A DNA stretch of 64,000 bases, taken from NCBI GenBank assembly GCA_965153455.1, contig OZ234496.1, forward strand, positions 18,282,304 to 18,346,303, written 5' to 3'. The position numbers and the translations under genes were made by a program. This DNA comes from Sphagnum compactum. Its lineage: Eukaryota > Bryophyta > Sphagnopsida > Sphagnales. Shown here one piece after another: positions 47,090 through 60,889 of the stretch (the first letter of the stretch is position 1; each line of letters starts with the position of its first letter). The notes beneath the pieces were generated by a model. It saw nothing but the letters and a program-made list of their open reading frames with translations. It searched no databases and was not told the DNA's origin.

Positions 47090-48310
47090 GTACCGTTGTG
47101 GACGGTGGAGGCCGGGATTAACGTTAACTGCCCGATACCACCGGCGGAGTGTAATTATTTAACATGAAGGGAAGATTCTTCAGTTCGCCTGCTGCCCCCG
47201 TCTTCGCTGCGTCTCTTTAGTGCTGTATGGGTCCCTTCACCATACATTCAATTTGCAGACAAAGCAAGCGCAGTAGACTGTCTCTTGAGCTCTTTGCATC
47301 AGTTTCCCTCCGACTTGGGACCCAGGCTAGCTATCTGTGACGGACACTCATTACATCAAGCGATTTAGAACATCGGCTTGCCGAGTTCAACAGGATGCCG
47401 GCATAGCCAGAAATTAGGCTGAGGGCCTGCGACATATTGACGAACTCAACTTCGAGTGAAGCTTCTTGGTTGCCGCCGCTTGGCACGAGTTTCTCGTGTT
47501 AATGCCTCTCGTCTAAGTAGCTGTTTGATCGATCTAAAATTTTCCTTCTCTGAGCACCCCGGCCTGGTCTTGCCAGTGTGGGGTTTGATCATTGAAATCT
47601 TTTCTTTTTCGTGATTTTGTTTGCAGTTGCAGAGAACTGCGGCAGTAGCAGGAGAATAATCGGTTGCGAGCTTGCACTTCCCTAGGCTTTCATGGATTGT
47701 GTGTGCTTGGATCTATAGATTTCCATTTTTCAGTACCGCATGCTCGTAGTCGAATTTTGACAGTGTAGGCTTTCCTCCTAGTTCGTTTTTGTGCTTTGTT
47801 TTCAACTGTTTGCAGCTAGCTATGGTAATTTGTGATAAAATATCCAACTTTATACTTTCAATTCTTTTTCTTCGAGTTTCGGACGAAATTAAGCTGTGTG
47901 ATTTTTTCCTCCATTCCAGATAATTCTTGTCTGTTCTTTGCCGCTGCACAGCTGTGTGTCTTTATGTCCGTCCATTGCAGAGAATGGAGTATTTTGGCCG
48001 GTGTAACCTGTAAGAAGTTACACTTTGCAACATCAGTGTTGTCATCGTGTCATCAGTGTAGTTCATGGTCTGAGACGAATTGCTTTTCCCCATCTTGTTC
48101 ACTTTTGGTCAATGGTTAGTTACTTTGAATGTTAAGTTCCCCTCATGTCCACAAAACACCACGAGGCAATTTTCATGAGAGATTCGTGTCAAGATGTGTG
48201 CAACCAAGGCGTTTGATTCTTTCAATGAGTTCAACTGCTTTACTAAGTGACGACGTTCATGGATGGTCTTGAGCATGACATCGGTACACATCTGCCATCC
48301 ACTTCATGGT
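47090..48310 (+). repeat. Paralogous transcription-unit-like segment, plus copy
   Basis: Diverged but collinear copy of 54980-56070 in opposite orientation. Shared landmarks in order: a CTGCCCCC block (about 47195), ACGAACTCAAC.TCGAGTGAAGC then TTGGTTGCCG (47440-47475), CTGGTCTTGCCAGTGTG (about 47565), GTTGCAGAGAACTGC (about 47627), GCTTGCAC (about 47670), CGTGTCATCAG (about 48045), AACCAAGGCGTTTGATTCTTTC (48204-48225) and a GTAAG splice-donor-like end at 48309. No continuous reading frame is kept in this copy. Confidence 0.7.
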
Positions 48311-49470
48311 AAGCATGACATAATTATACTTTGAGCAATTTACCATATTGCTAGAAGCATTGAACTTAATATGATTCCTTTAGAGTTGAATTTAGGTAAG
48401 TCTTGGATATATGTCCTAGCCTGACCTGCGAGTCTATCAGTGTGCATGTGCAGTTTCTATTATGTGTAATTCGAGTAGGAGTTTGTTGAAACTTAGCTTC
48501 ATTACACCCTATTGCAAGAAGTCACCTGTCTAAGAAGCAGAAGGTGATGTGCATAGGTCGTGGCGCTGGAGACAGACTCTGCACTGATTGACTTCTGATT
48601 GAGTTTTCATGGGCAGGTAATTCAAGCTAGAAGAGGAATCGACAACGGAAACATAGAAAGATCATGGTAACAGCTTATAATCTCTTAGCTAGAATCTCCA
48701 TCACATTTTCTGACTCCCTGTGACACCACCCAGAAAATCCAGATGATGAAAGGATTTGTTTGACAATGAGAAAATAAGAATGATTTCTCTGTTTGTCTCA
48801 CGATATATTTCGAGTCTTTTCTATGCTATATGCAGATAAAACTGTTTTTAATCAAAGATTGTTGAACCTAATATCGACGTTGAAGGCAGAATCTTTTGAG
48901 GTCAGCGGTCAAGCATCTTTACATCACCCTGAGAACGCGTATGTTGTACGTCCAGGAATACGCAGATACTCCAGTCGTCAAACCCTAAGCCCTAAACTAA
49001 GTGGGGTAGTTGGATAAATGTTTTGAGCGGACCACTGATGAAGGAGACTGGAAATCTCCATAAATATATATTGCTAATACTAAATTCATAAAATTACCTG
49101 CATGAACCGACCTATGTGTGTTGGGCAGTTCTTGGCTTTTCTGAAGAACCTCTGGTTCTGGTTTTAAAAACTAAATTAGAACGGTTCTGCTTCTTCAAAA
49201 AAAAGTTTATTGCTTTCAATTCTGGGTCTGGTTCTTAAAAAAAAAGAATCTGGTTATGGTTTTAGCAGACCTGGTTCCTGGTAACCTGAACTGGAACCGA
49301 TGGTTAACCTCTGGTTGGACCCTGGTTTAAGTTTTTTTTTTCCCAAATGTGTATAACTCTGCTACACATATTTTTTATAATGTTTAGGGGTTTGGATATG
49401 CACATATGCATATCCTTGTTTAGGGCTTTTAGGGTTCCAAGGTTTCTCCTTTTTCTTATGAGTAAATTTT
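48311..49470. other. Mixed-composition DNA with CTGGTT-rich stretch
   Basis: No gene recognised. At 49140-49330 the words CTGGTT/GGTTCTGG recur many times between A/T runs. The frame at 48793-49017 (plus) shows no domain. Confidence 0.4.
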
Positions 49471-50045
49471 CTATAGCATTGCTGAAGAACATTTCAATGC
49501 ATTCAAGTGCACAAAGGTGCTTTTGTAAGAGCTATGAATTTTATTCATCACAAGGGCAAAAATGTCCACACTATCCTTAGGCATCCAAAAATTAAAAACC
49601 CCAAAATCAAATTTATAACCAAAGTCATCATGTTTGAAGAGACTTTGGAAGTTTGGAATTCAAACAAACCATCATCACTTGTTATGGAAGGTAAGATTAT
49701 CATTTTACTAAAAAAGGTTTCAAAGGCCTAAGTGTGGGCTATTACAAAGGTAGTCATATCATGCTTGAACCTTGTGGTCATGGTTTGTGTTATGAACCAA
49801 TATTGTAATCATTTGTTATTGTTTAATGTTTTAACTATTGTCATTATCTTGTTTTTCATTGGATTTTAAAAAAGTATGAAATTTATAATAATGACCATTC
49901 ATCCATGGCATCTGCATGTTAAGAATATTGTCAAAAGTCTACAAGATGAAATGGTTAAAAAGGTGTTAGTTTTAGATGGTACGAAAGTTTTAAACCAATT
50001 TGATTTTGAATTCTTTTGGGTGAAAGCATGGTAAAGTATACACAA
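49471..50045 (+). pseudogene. hAT-family transposase remnant (second, plus strand)
   Basis: The plus-strand frame at 49507-49731 gives RAMNFIHHKGKNVHTILRHP and ITKVIMFEETLEVWN, followed, past stops, by VWAITKVVISCLNLVVMVCVMNQ and, further on, by a piece with ILDGTKVLN-like words. This fits the part of the plant hAT transposase that comes after the block seen at 40.4 kb, so the two relics may belong to one subfamily inserted in opposite orientations. Assignment rests on remembered similarity. It is broken by stops and frameshifts. Confidence 0.42.
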
Positions 50046-50261
50046 AAAATGTAAGTAACAAAATACAGGGATCTTTGAATGAAATGGTTAACAAATAGAT
50101 GATTTTATGGGGATAATAATATTTTTTTGGGTACATTATTTTTAATATTTGTTTGCATGAATTTCAAAGTACTTCCAAATACTTGAATTGGATCTAAATT
50201 TTGTGGCAATTTTTTTAAAAAAAATCCAAGTGTTTGAAAGTAGGTGAAATGTTTTTGCAAG

Positions 50262-50283
50262 TATATATATATATATATATATA
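50262..50283. repeat. (AT)n microsatellite
   Basis: Eleven uninterrupted TA units in the AT-rich desert. Confidence 0.95.
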
Positions 50284-51903
50284 AAGCACTTCAATATTGA
50301 TGTGGAGAAGAATTTAATGTTATTTTTTTGGCTAATGGAATTTTTTTTCATAATTAAAATCATCCCCAACCATTTGAAAAGTGATCTTATTGTTGGAGAT
50401 ATTTTTGGGTATTTTTTCAAGTCTAAATGATATCACACAAATTGTTTTGAAAAAATAGAGGGAAGCTAAAGATGCCCATGAAAAAAAAGAAAGGTTTTGA
50501 ATTTGTTGTGAAATGCTAAAGGAAGGTTAGAAGTTTAAAAACTAATTTTTTCTTGTTTTCAAGTAGAAAACAAAGTAAGAAGTATGTACAAAATATCTTG
50601 CTTGCACCCACTCCCCAAAAACTCATGTAAAAAAAAGTTGTAAAGGTTTTGAAACCTTGTCTCCAATTTCATATTTCTTTATTCAAACCAATTTCATAAC
50701 ATGTTTGCCATAATGGTGGATCTTTGGTTCAAATCATTACATTTTGTGGAAAAAATTTGGTGGGATATGCACTTAAAAAAACCTTGCAAAATACAACCAA
50801 TGCATTTGCAACTATTTTGCACCTTTGACCATTCTTGCAACTATCTTACAACTACATTTGCGATACATGACTTTTTCATCCTACATTCTAAAATTGTTTT
50901 CATCCATAATCATGCCCTTATGTTCCATTAATTACAAATGGAACCAAATTAAATCATGCCATTAAAGTGTCAACATAACCTTTAGTGATATAAATAGGTG
51001 TATTAGGAAATTTTTGAAAGGTATGTGTGTTTTTGCTTAGTTATATTCAAAATATAATGGGCGTTATTTTTTATTGGTGTATTTAGAAAATTATATTTAG
51101 TTTGTATGTAGGGAAATTAACTACCTACTTATTTATATATGTTTGTCTACTTATTTAACCTAGGTTACCAATCCATCTACTTATGTTTACTTGATTATCT
51201 AATTTAAGTTACCTACCTGCTTAGTGTGAGTTACCTACTTATTGATTAATTGATGATTAATTAGTTATAGTAATCATTTATTATTCAATGTATTAGTTAT
51301 TTATTTGTTTCTATATGAATTAAAAGTCAATAATGTGTAACTAAGTAATTATTAAATTATTAATTAGCTGATAATAATAATATTATTATTATGTAAGAAT
51401 TGTAATTTAATATTTATATAATAATAGTATTTTTTGAGTTTTTAGTTATCTATGAATTATTATTTAATAACGTATAAATAATTTAGTTAGTTAGTTATTA
51501 CTTTGATTTTGGATTTATGAATTTTGAATTCATAATTCATAATTAAATTAGTTAGTTAAAATTGATCATTATATAAGTATTAATAGTAATTAATTAGGTA
51601 GTTAAATTGTTAATAATAATGTATTTACATAATTGTATAATTTACAAAATTAAAAAAGAGGATAAAAAATATAAAACAAATTTTCTAATTACAACCTAGT
51701 TTGCAACTAACTTGTTACAACTTCAACTTTTATACCAAATGTAAATTTGTTTTCCACTTCCATCTTGAAAACTACAATGAAAAAGTTTTGTTTTACATTT
51801 TCATGTGAAATAACACATGTTAATTGGGATGAGCCAATAAAAAAGCTTAACATTTTAAAGAGTTTAACCTGAAAGGTTAAATGTGAAAAAAAAAAAAAAT
51901 ATT

Positions 51904-51930
51904 TACCTACCTACCTATCTACCTACCTAG
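51904..51930. repeat. (TACC)n microsatellite
   Basis: Six to seven units of TACC/CTAC with one CTAT variant. Confidence 0.9.
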
Positions 51931-53870
51931 TTCAACATATTTACTTAAATATTGAATGTAATTTATGTTTGCCAAAATTTCAAAAAAATGCCACATGGTA
52001 TATTTGTATTATGCCATATGGGGTGAAAGCACATTACAGTGGCCAAAAGATGTCGTCACAAATTATACTATTTTTCAAAATTCAAATGCAGCTTTCAAGT
52101 TTCAACTTTCACTGAACTAACATTAAAAGAGTTTTTGATAAATTATATTCAAATTAAGGTCTAAGTTTAATTGCCAAATAATGCAATTGTAAAAAAAATT
52201 TACATTATTTGTTTAATATTTAATGATTTTAGGGTATATTTGTGAGAAAATAGATGTCATGATATACTACAAAGTGCAAATATATATTCTGAAAATGATT
52301 CAAATAATTGCAAAACTTTATGAAGTACTTAGTCATATATTGAATATGAATTGATTGTACAATTTTAATTACAATTGAAAAGTTTGACTCAAGTGATTTC
52401 ATAAAAAAATCTAGATAAGTTTTTGATTCAAACAAAGATAAGTGTGTTGAAAAAAACATTTTGTTGAAAAATTAACTATATTTGAAAAATGATCAGAATT
52501 ATGTTTGACTCCTTTGCATCAAAATTCATTTTATATGTTTATCAAAATGTTAAATGAAAATTTAAAAACATTGCCCCAAAATATACCAAAAAAAAAAAAC
52601 ATTTTCTTGCCTAAAGTGGTCTCCCCATAATGTGTTTTCACCTTGTGTCATAATCTAAAACCATTTAAATAGATGGTGAAGATCCACTATTTATTTTTAG
52701 AACAAAAATTTTCCAAACCTTTTTCATTTGCCATATGCCATTATGTAAGTTATTGATTGTTTAAGGTAATATACCGATTATATGCATAATATACAAATAG
52801 TGAAATATTGGTTGACCATTGATTTAATGTACACTTGTAACTAATATTTAATGCAACTTGTTTAATGCAATTAAGCAAATTTTAGTAGCAATATCCTTTG
52901 TAATTGGGTAAAAAATAAGCAAAAAAATTACCCAAGTGAACATGAACATTCCTTAAAACTATAATGTTTTTGTATGTTTGAAAAATCGTAAGGGAAGCAT
53001 AATAATTTTTTTTTTAATATTATTTTTTCATTAATTGCAAAGTTTACATGCTCAAAGCTTAACACAATTTTTTAAAAAAATTGTGTGTTCAAAGCATTTA
53101 AGCATTGAAAATGGATAATCTTTGCTTTTTCAAACTTCATTTTTTTCTACCAAATGTGCACCATTCCTTTTGAAAATTGTTTTATAACCCAACTGAACAC
53201 ATTTGGTTCAAAAAAGGTTTTGAACCTAAAGTTATGCATTTTGAAAATGTGATTTTAACAAAAGTTGTTCATATTTACATGATAAAAGGCATGAATGTAG
53301 AATACACATGATATAAATCAATTTGTAATCAAAATTTATTTATGTTGAACATGCAATGTTAAATTGAATATTCAAAATAAAATAATTTAAAGTTATAAAC
53401 CAACATAAAGATGACACATGTTATGTGTAATTTTTGAAAAAGGACTTTTATCTTGGTGCCCTTAGCTATTTTTACCATATTTTCATGCAACTATAATATA
53501 GTTGTAATTTGCAAATGATAGTTATATTTTCTTCTTAAGTGGTGGGGACGTAATTTGGCTTGTTTTTAAATATGATTTGAAAGTTATAATTTCTTTTCTC
53601 ACAACATATTTTGAAACTCTAAAACCCTTTTGTTGAAGCATTCACATTTGTTGGTCATGGTGATGAGCTTGAAAGTGAAGGTAACATGATTTGGTGTTGA
53701 AACATCCTTTAATGAGTTTTTTCAAACATTCGTCATTGAAGAATTAGTTTTGTTCATGTGGTTATCTGTACTCCTTACATGTGAAAATCCTCTTATTTGG
53801 TGGTGAAACCATGAAGGGTAGTTTTCAAATGTGTTATTTTTTGCATTTAAAGGTCACAAATTGAAATGGA

Positions 53871-54979
53871 AAAGATGTTCAGTCTTCTTCGGATATTGAC
53901 AACTTGATCATCGCAAAGGCATGGAATTTTTGATGGGCCAAAGGATACTCCTCAGATCTGCAATAGTGAGTTTTAGCAGCTGTGGCACTTATAGTTTCGT
54001 ATGCATTCCATGCTTTTTACTAAGTCTTTGTGAGATCCATGATTGTTTACAATTTTTTCGGCCAAAAATCAAATTGCTCATAGATTGTACAATGGATTGC
54101 ACTTAGGCGGTTGCTTCTGCCAAACCAGAAAAATGTAACCTGTCTAAATGTGAAATTTTTGCACCATACATGAGAATTTGAGTCAGTGCAATAAATTCAT
54201 GATGGAGTCCAAAAAATTTCAGAACAGGTGCAAATGATACAATCCTCGAGACGTTGAATGACCTGTGAAGCTGGTTCACAGGCACTTGGGAAGTTATGCT
54301 CGTTGGTAAGAGGTGAAATGGTTAAACCAGACATCTACTCATTTGTCTTTTCACAGCACACTGGGAGTTGTGCCAGCAAGTTCTGGAGCCCAATTGCACT
54401 GAAATTTTATCCAATTTTTTTTTCAGTGTACTCTGTTCAGTCCAAAGAGTGCCAATCATCATGGATCTGTCAATCTTCACATACCACGAAAAGAAATAAA
54501 ATCGTCTAGCTGAGTAAAATCATTTGTAGAAATTTCCGCTTTCAACATCGATAGGTTCCTTCCCCTGCAAAGTCTTAAGTGGGCTACTGTACTTGAGCTT
54601 CCTAGAACATAGCAAACTCTTTCCATCTTGCTAGACCTTCCTATTCTTGCTTCCTCTTGTAGCCTGATTACCTGATCATAAGGAGCTCAGTTAAAGGTCC
54701 CTCATAGTAGCGTTAGCTACACTAGTGTTACTACCTTTGCACACCACATTCTGCTTTTTACAGAGGAGACTTCTTGGAACGAATTGTAACTTGTAATGGA
54801 AATGACTTGACAGAAGCCTATCTTCCTGCACATGGTAGAAACTGCACTAGTAGGCTCACAGGTCAGGGTCGGTAATTATGGCTACATATCCATGCGACTT
54901 ACCTCTTATTCGAAGAAATCATATCAAGTTCTGTAGCTTGTAGGTTCAGTCTAGTTAGAACCAAGTGCGATAATGCCAT
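53871..54979. other. Mixed-composition DNA downstream of the inverted paralogous segment
   Basis: Contains short open frames on both strands (53921-54106, 54103-54285, 54258-54509) without a domain. If the 54980-56070 segment is transcribed to the left, this stretch would hold its later exons, but none can be shown. Confidence 0.35.
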
Positions 54980-56070
54980 CCTTACCAAGGTGTGTATGCC
55001 AGGTGTGAATCCATAACGCATCCATAAACACACCGTTGACGCCCCTCTTTGCAGAAAGAATCAAACTCCTTGGTTCCACCCATCGTGAGACAATCTCTGA
55101 CTAACTTTCTACCGACTGCTTCAAGAGACATGAGAAAACTCAATATTCCAAGTACGAACACGAAATTAATCAAGATGGGAGAACAAATTCTGCTGAGCCT
55201 GGGTCATGAACCATGACTCTGATGACACGAAGAAAAAGTTGACCTCACACAATCGAGCTACAAGGAATTGGCACAGAAATTCAGAATTTAATCCTAAACG
55301 ATTCGATTTTCACCACAACCCCTGAAGTGGAAAGGAGCAGCAAAGAATTATATGGAATCCAGAAAAAAAAAGCTTTTAAGCTTTCGGAAGTTGGACAGAT
55401 TATTCACGCAATTTTGAACATTCTTTCTTGAACCAGTTGCAAAAATTACAAAAAGATGAATAACCACGAAATTGAAACCCCAAGAGCAACCACGAACATA
55501 GAGCGGTGAGAAAAGGAAACCCTAGATCCCCATTAAGGCCTAACAAAGTGCAAGGTCGCAACAGAATGCTTAGCAGTTCTCTCTGCAACTCCCGAGCTGC
55601 AACTGTGAACAAATTCGCAACAAAGTTGATCCGGACGAAGACACACACTAGCAAACCAGGCAGGTGTGCTGGCAAAAGAATTTAGCTCTAGACAGCGAAA
55701 ACATTTACCTAAGACAAGTGGCATGTACACAAGAGAATGGTGCTAAGCAACGGCAACCAAGGAGCTTCACTCGACGTTGAGTTCGTCAGCATTTTCCAGG
55801 CGATGCAGGCCTCGTGATGAACCGGGAAAGCCAACGGTAAAATAATCTTGATATCAGATAAAGGAACGACTGTACACGACTGTCACGGCCGGGGGAGCAA
55901 AAAGACAGAGATGAGCGCTAATCGATGGCGAGGGGAGGCATGTATGGCGCTCAAGAGGCCCGCCGAAGAAGGGCCCAGGGGGCAGCGGGTGACCTGAAAA
56001 GAGATTTCTATATATTATACCATCAGACTGGCTGATCTGTGGCACCGCTTACACCCCGCCTGATTAGTAA
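54980..56070 (-). repeat. Paralogous transcription-unit-like segment, minus copy
   Basis: Inverted, diverged copy of 47090-48310. In its own direction it starts with a promoter-like part (TATAATATATAG at about 56015), a CTGCCCCC block and the shared ACGAACTCAACGTCGAGTGA word (about 55785), and ends with an exon-like piece. That piece (about 55134-54986) is open from an ATG (SLEAVGRKLVRDCLTMGG, then CVYGCVMDSHLAYT) and runs into a GTAAGG donor at 54985-54980 that is also kept in the other copy. It may be the first coding exon of an unrecognised gene, a pseudogene or a non-coding transcript. Confidence 0.65.
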
Positions 56071-58849
56071 TTCACAAGCGACAAGAGCAGGATCACGCGT
56101 AGAAATAGAAGTTGAGTCTAAGGGCTTCTATATTCTGAACAAATGTCACCCGCATTTCACTCCAGTACATGCCTGGTAAGTTAAAACTAGAAGTTACTCC
56201 ACAAAACGGGATTGAATACGGAACTTGTAACTTCAAGCTGGTGACCACAAGGCCTTTGTACGTTGGAGACGACTTGATCGGTTAAATCGAGCTGATTGCA
56301 TACACATGTGCTACATATTCTATCAGCTAGATTTAACAGATCGAGTTAGATACTATGCTACCAGATACTATGCAGATCAGGTATTATGCTATCAGATCCA
56401 AGTACCTGATCTCACCAAACTATTCGTCGGAGAAATGAATAGATAAGCAGCTGAGAACCAGCAAGTACGAATTTTTCTTTCTGGTTACCATTTCATTCGC
56501 AAGAACAAAACGACTTTTTCAAAGGCCGGATTCATAAGCAACGCCAAGATACTTCAAGATCAGCTGCCCACGTGGACAGTATCAAGAAACCAGGTTCGTC
56601 CTGACCCACTACCCTTCTGTCACGTGAACTGGTCCCTTGCACGAACCTAGCTGAGGAAGCGCGTCTGCAGCTTCAAAGAATCTTTAGGTAGCTGGATCGC
56701 GCCGGTACTCAAAGTCCTTTGCGATGACAAGAAGGGCCAGAAGATCCGGTTTTCTAAGAATGGACTTTTCACCTGGCTCTAGGTCATAATCTGATGAATA
56801 CAGAAATTTCAGACTACTACTGCGACTTTGTTTGACAAAGTCTAAGGTTCTGGCAAGACGTAGAATTCTTATAACTATTAAATGTGGGGTTCTGCAACTT
56901 GGTTTACAAGTTAGAATGTTTGAGAATGGGCCGAGCGCGTACACGAAATGGTGGGTGCAGTCTCCGGCGGCAACAGCTGAGTATTGTAGTTGATTCGAGG
57001 CAAGTTCGAAAATCTCCATCGGAGCAAAAGTAGTTTCATAAAGACTACGGCCACTTCGTCAAATCCGAGCTGTTGCAGGCAAGTGGTTCCAGTGTTTTGA
57101 TGGCTGGAGCTGCAAGTCTGATGAAAGTTCCATGGGTTCCCATGTTGTCCTTTCCAGCAATTTGATGTCATTTTCACATTGTCACTCATCTTTTGTTCGG
57201 CCATGTGTTGGTAAATCTTTGAGCAAGTTAATATTCTATATAACTACACTTTGAATCATGCACCATCCTAACCTGGCCTTCTTAGTCTATTACTGCAAAC
57301 TATCACTGAAACATATGTGACCTTCAAAGTTCTTTGACATAATTGGAATAAGGAAGTCATGATTGTTTTGAAACACACTTGTTAAATGACATCAATGTAG
57401 TCATAAAGTTTTGTACAAAATATAGAGATGCATATCAAATTGATAATTCACAAATTCATGAAACATGTTACAACAGCTTGTATGAATTTTCAATTTAAGT
57501 ATTAAACATTCATAATATTTGTTATAATACATATTTATAAAATGTTTAGTGTCATTGTATTGTATTATGATATATATTTATAAAATATTTAATTTGATTG
57601 AATTTGTTATTCAAAAAAAAAAATCTCAAAGATTTAACAACATATGGTCGTTCAACTTATGATTAATAATATGTTAATGAGACATTGCTTAATATGATTC
57701 CTTGAAAATATGACTCAAGTTCATAAGAAAATCAATGGATTGTGTATTTAGCATTTTGAAAATTCAATTCAAGATCCTTTGAATCCAAGACCCTTTGAAA
57801 AATGCTTGAATCCAAGATGGTCAAAAGAATGGTGGAACAAGAGGTTTGTGCAGCAATTCTTAAAAAAATGTATGGAACATATTACAAGATCACTAGATCC
57901 CTAGGTGTCAAGTGAAATTCAGGGTTTCCCCATTCATTAAATCTTCATGTCCAAACACATGAAGATTAACATCTGAAGCATCACAAAGCAGAAAATTCTT
58001 CCCGTGTATATCTATGTTTTGTTCAAAAGAGACAGGACTTAGTGAAGGCAGTCGAGCGAAAATAGGGACAGACAATGGAGTTAAGCACTACAGATTGGTA
58101 CTTGCGCGCTACTGAAATTCTGGTGCAACTATTCGACGAATTTGGAATTCTCTGTGAATCCGGCAAATACTCGTTCATGAATCTTCGTGTTCTTGTTCAT
58201 TCCGTTCTCCTGAATCTTGTCTAACCTGGTGTTGCTTTACTAGCTATTGATATGCTTGTCCGACTCAAGATGCTTCATCTTATGTCACTACAGGTTCCTC
58301 AGTTTGGATCATTGCTCATATCAGAAATTGGAGAGACCTTGCCATCGTACTGCCGCAACTTAGTTCTCAATCCTCTAGCTGCTGCTGTAAAACACGTGTC
58401 TCTTTTGGTAGAATGGATTTGGCTAGCTTCAACCGTGGACAATTTTTTCTGATTTGTGATTCACACTACTGTGAATTCTGTGACCTTAACCATCATCCAC
58501 AGGTTCAGTTTCGTGACCTTGAAGCCCGCTGTTCGAGACGTGCCGTCTCCTTCAGAGTTTCTTTCGGCCGCACACATGTTCAAACCCGTAGACTCCACCG
58601 ATAATTATCGACTGTTTAGACTATTCCTATCGTGAGATGCACCGTAATGGAGATAGGGTAACTTGAGCTCTGTTGCGATGGATGAAAGTAGATCTGGGGT
58701 TTGGAAGGTAAATGGAAATGTCACTGTGTCTAGGGTTGCAGGTAGGCTTGCACTGCAGTTGGGAAGAGTGATGCATTGACCCGTGCTGAGAGGAATGACG
58801 ATTTGTAGAAGGCAGTGTGTTACGCCATATGTGAAAGCCCATCTCATTA
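56071..58849. other. Intergenic DNA, mixed then AT-rich
   Basis: 56.1-57.2 kb has mixed composition with the open frames 56684-57019 and 56911-57204 (minus), neither with a domain. 57.2-57.95 kb is AT-rich. From 58 kb the composition is again mixed and resembles the following duplicated block. No gene recognised. Confidence 0.4.
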
Positions 58850-60730
58850 CTTGCGTGTGATGACTGTAAATGATGGGAACCTTGGTGTGTGAAGATATCT
58901 CTGGGAGGTGGGGATTTCTCATGATGCATTACGTGCACACACTCCTGAAGAGTTGTAATCAGGGTAAATTCGCTTGCGGTTCAAGTGTTTGGTCTTCACT
59001 ATTTCCAACTCGAGGACGCAAAGCCGGCAAACACCAGGTATCCAATTGTTTGTCCCTTTTACTCCCTAGATTCGCTGAAATTTCTTGCTTTCTATATCAG
59101 GCTTGAGTACCTAAGCTCCCGCGTGCTTTCACGCGGTGTAAAGGCTCCATACCCTAGTCCTACAAACCGGATCATACTAAAGTCTTTGCCTCCTTTAAAA
59201 CGCGAGTACAGCGCGAACTGGGCCAACGTCTTATTGATCGAACCTCCACTGCCGACAGGAGATCTGGTTATATGTAGCCTATAAGTTGTAGTTAGACTGA
59301 CTAGTTGAATGAAGTATTCATATGCTGTGGTTAAGGTTGTAAGCTTAGAGAACAAGGTTTCAGACGGTCAAGTTACCAGGGTACTAATTACAAATCAGGA
59401 GTTTCATAAATCGCAAATATAGATGGAGGGACTTCCGGGGTTACTTGAAGTGGGATTCACATATCAACTTCGGGAGTTCCTTGACGTAGGGTTCCAAATT
59501 CGGCTTGTCTTTGTCTAGGAGCAGAGTTCGTCACTCTAGATTACACTCAAGCCTCCCTGTGAGCAGTTCTTCAGGCAAGTTATGGACTCTATCAATTGAC
59601 GAGTCTTGGATAATTACTCGATAGTTCATTTCGGTCGTAGCGGTGGTCTACAGATTTTCCAGAAAAGTAGCACGACTCCCAAATTCATGCACCTTACCAT
59701 TGACTCTCGAGTTATTTAACAGATTCACGCACCTTAGTACTGTTTGACATCGTAACTCATTCATGCGTCTTACTTGTTTCCAGATTTCGGAGACTGGACA
59801 ATGGCTGTCAGCTTTGTCACCTTCTTTACAGAGAACGAGTTTCAGCAGGATGTGACAGCCGGATGACATTCTGACCTTTATGCGGTACAAGAAAGGTCAT
59901 TCTTTTAACTGCAGAATATGTGACATCTTTTCTGTGGTAATTTTTTTGTCTCTACACAGATATGGCCCTGAGATTTCTATTGCAGATGTATTGAATTGTG
60001 CAGGTACATACATAGGTCTGCTAGCTCCCAGTAATTTGACTCATGAAAAGCTAACGAGTTTTCAGTCCGGTGCAGTGTCTGATTTTCGAACTGCAGCTAC
60101 GGTACAAGCCCGTGATCACTGTAATGTACGTTCTTGACCGAAATCTTATTTGGTTACTCATGCCTGGAAAGTTTCAGCAGGGAAATGCAGAACTCAATCG
60201 TGAAAAGATGATCATTGTAAAGAAGTTTTACCAATTTCTATATGCATGCTCTCATTGGCTTTTTCAATGTTACCTGTAGCATTCATCACGTCCTCGTGAT
60301 CTCGGCTGTCCTTTTGCAGGCCATATAGGCAGTCCTGACCCTTCCGAACAACAAAAGTCACAGGTTAGGGTTTGATTAGCAAGCTGCGCATCATCCAATC
60401 CCTTCTTCCGTGTATATTGTATGCTTCACAGTTATCAGATTTCTTCTTGTCACATTCAACTGGTATTCAATAACTTAACATTGTCGCTGAAATCTACGTA
60501 ATTGCAGTAATTGCAGCAATTGCAGTGTCGCTTAGGAACCTGGTACTCTGTTATGATTCATTCCAGTACATCAAGCTATTCTCTCTCTCTCAAATCAGCT
60601 GAGAGTAAACGTAATCACGCATTTCTAGACGTTCTTAATGATGTTCTACAGCGATCTTGGCGATATGACCTTGAAATGCACAATCTGCATGCACTTAGCA
60701 GGTGCTTATATACAATGCACGTTGGGATGT
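58850..60730 (+). repeat. Tandem duplication, copy 1
   Basis: Collinear and clearly related, though well diverged, to 60890-63450. Matching landmarks: GGAGGTGGGGATTTCTC (58914) with GGAGGTAGAGATTTCTT (60931); an exon-like end CCAG|GTAT (59033 and 61073); GGATCATACTAAAGTCTTTG then CCTCCTT (59168 and 61253); TTTTCCAGAA (59654 and 61729); GTACATACATAGRTCTGCTA (60003 and 62121); ATGCTCTCATTG (60246 and 62452); TTCTAGACG (60624) with TGCTAGACGG (63362). Reading frames are not kept between copies, so it looks non-coding. Confidence 0.75.
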
Positions 60731-60889
60731 TCAAGTGGAGATGTCACTGCCCATATAAGGGTTGCCTGCATTGACGAAGTCTGATACATTAGTCAACAGG
60801 CGCGGTTTGAAGAGAAACTAGAAACACTAGAAGAATATGGGGCTCCAGTCGTAAGCCCCAGACACTTACTAGTTGCATATAATGATAGG

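Larger units (their letters stand above)
50046..53870. other. Long AT-rich region without genes
   Basis: Very AT-rich. Contains an (AT)n run at 50262-50283, an ACCT/CTAC run at 51904-51930, and many TAATTAGT/TTATT words at 51.1-51.6 kb. No open frame with a domain; 50701-50931 and 52229-52459 are chance frames. Confidence 0.5.

Noticed and set aside
60498-60525. Short tandem TAATTGCAG repeat as a possible regulatory array
   Set aside because: Only three units, missing from the second duplicated copy; most likely replication slippage.
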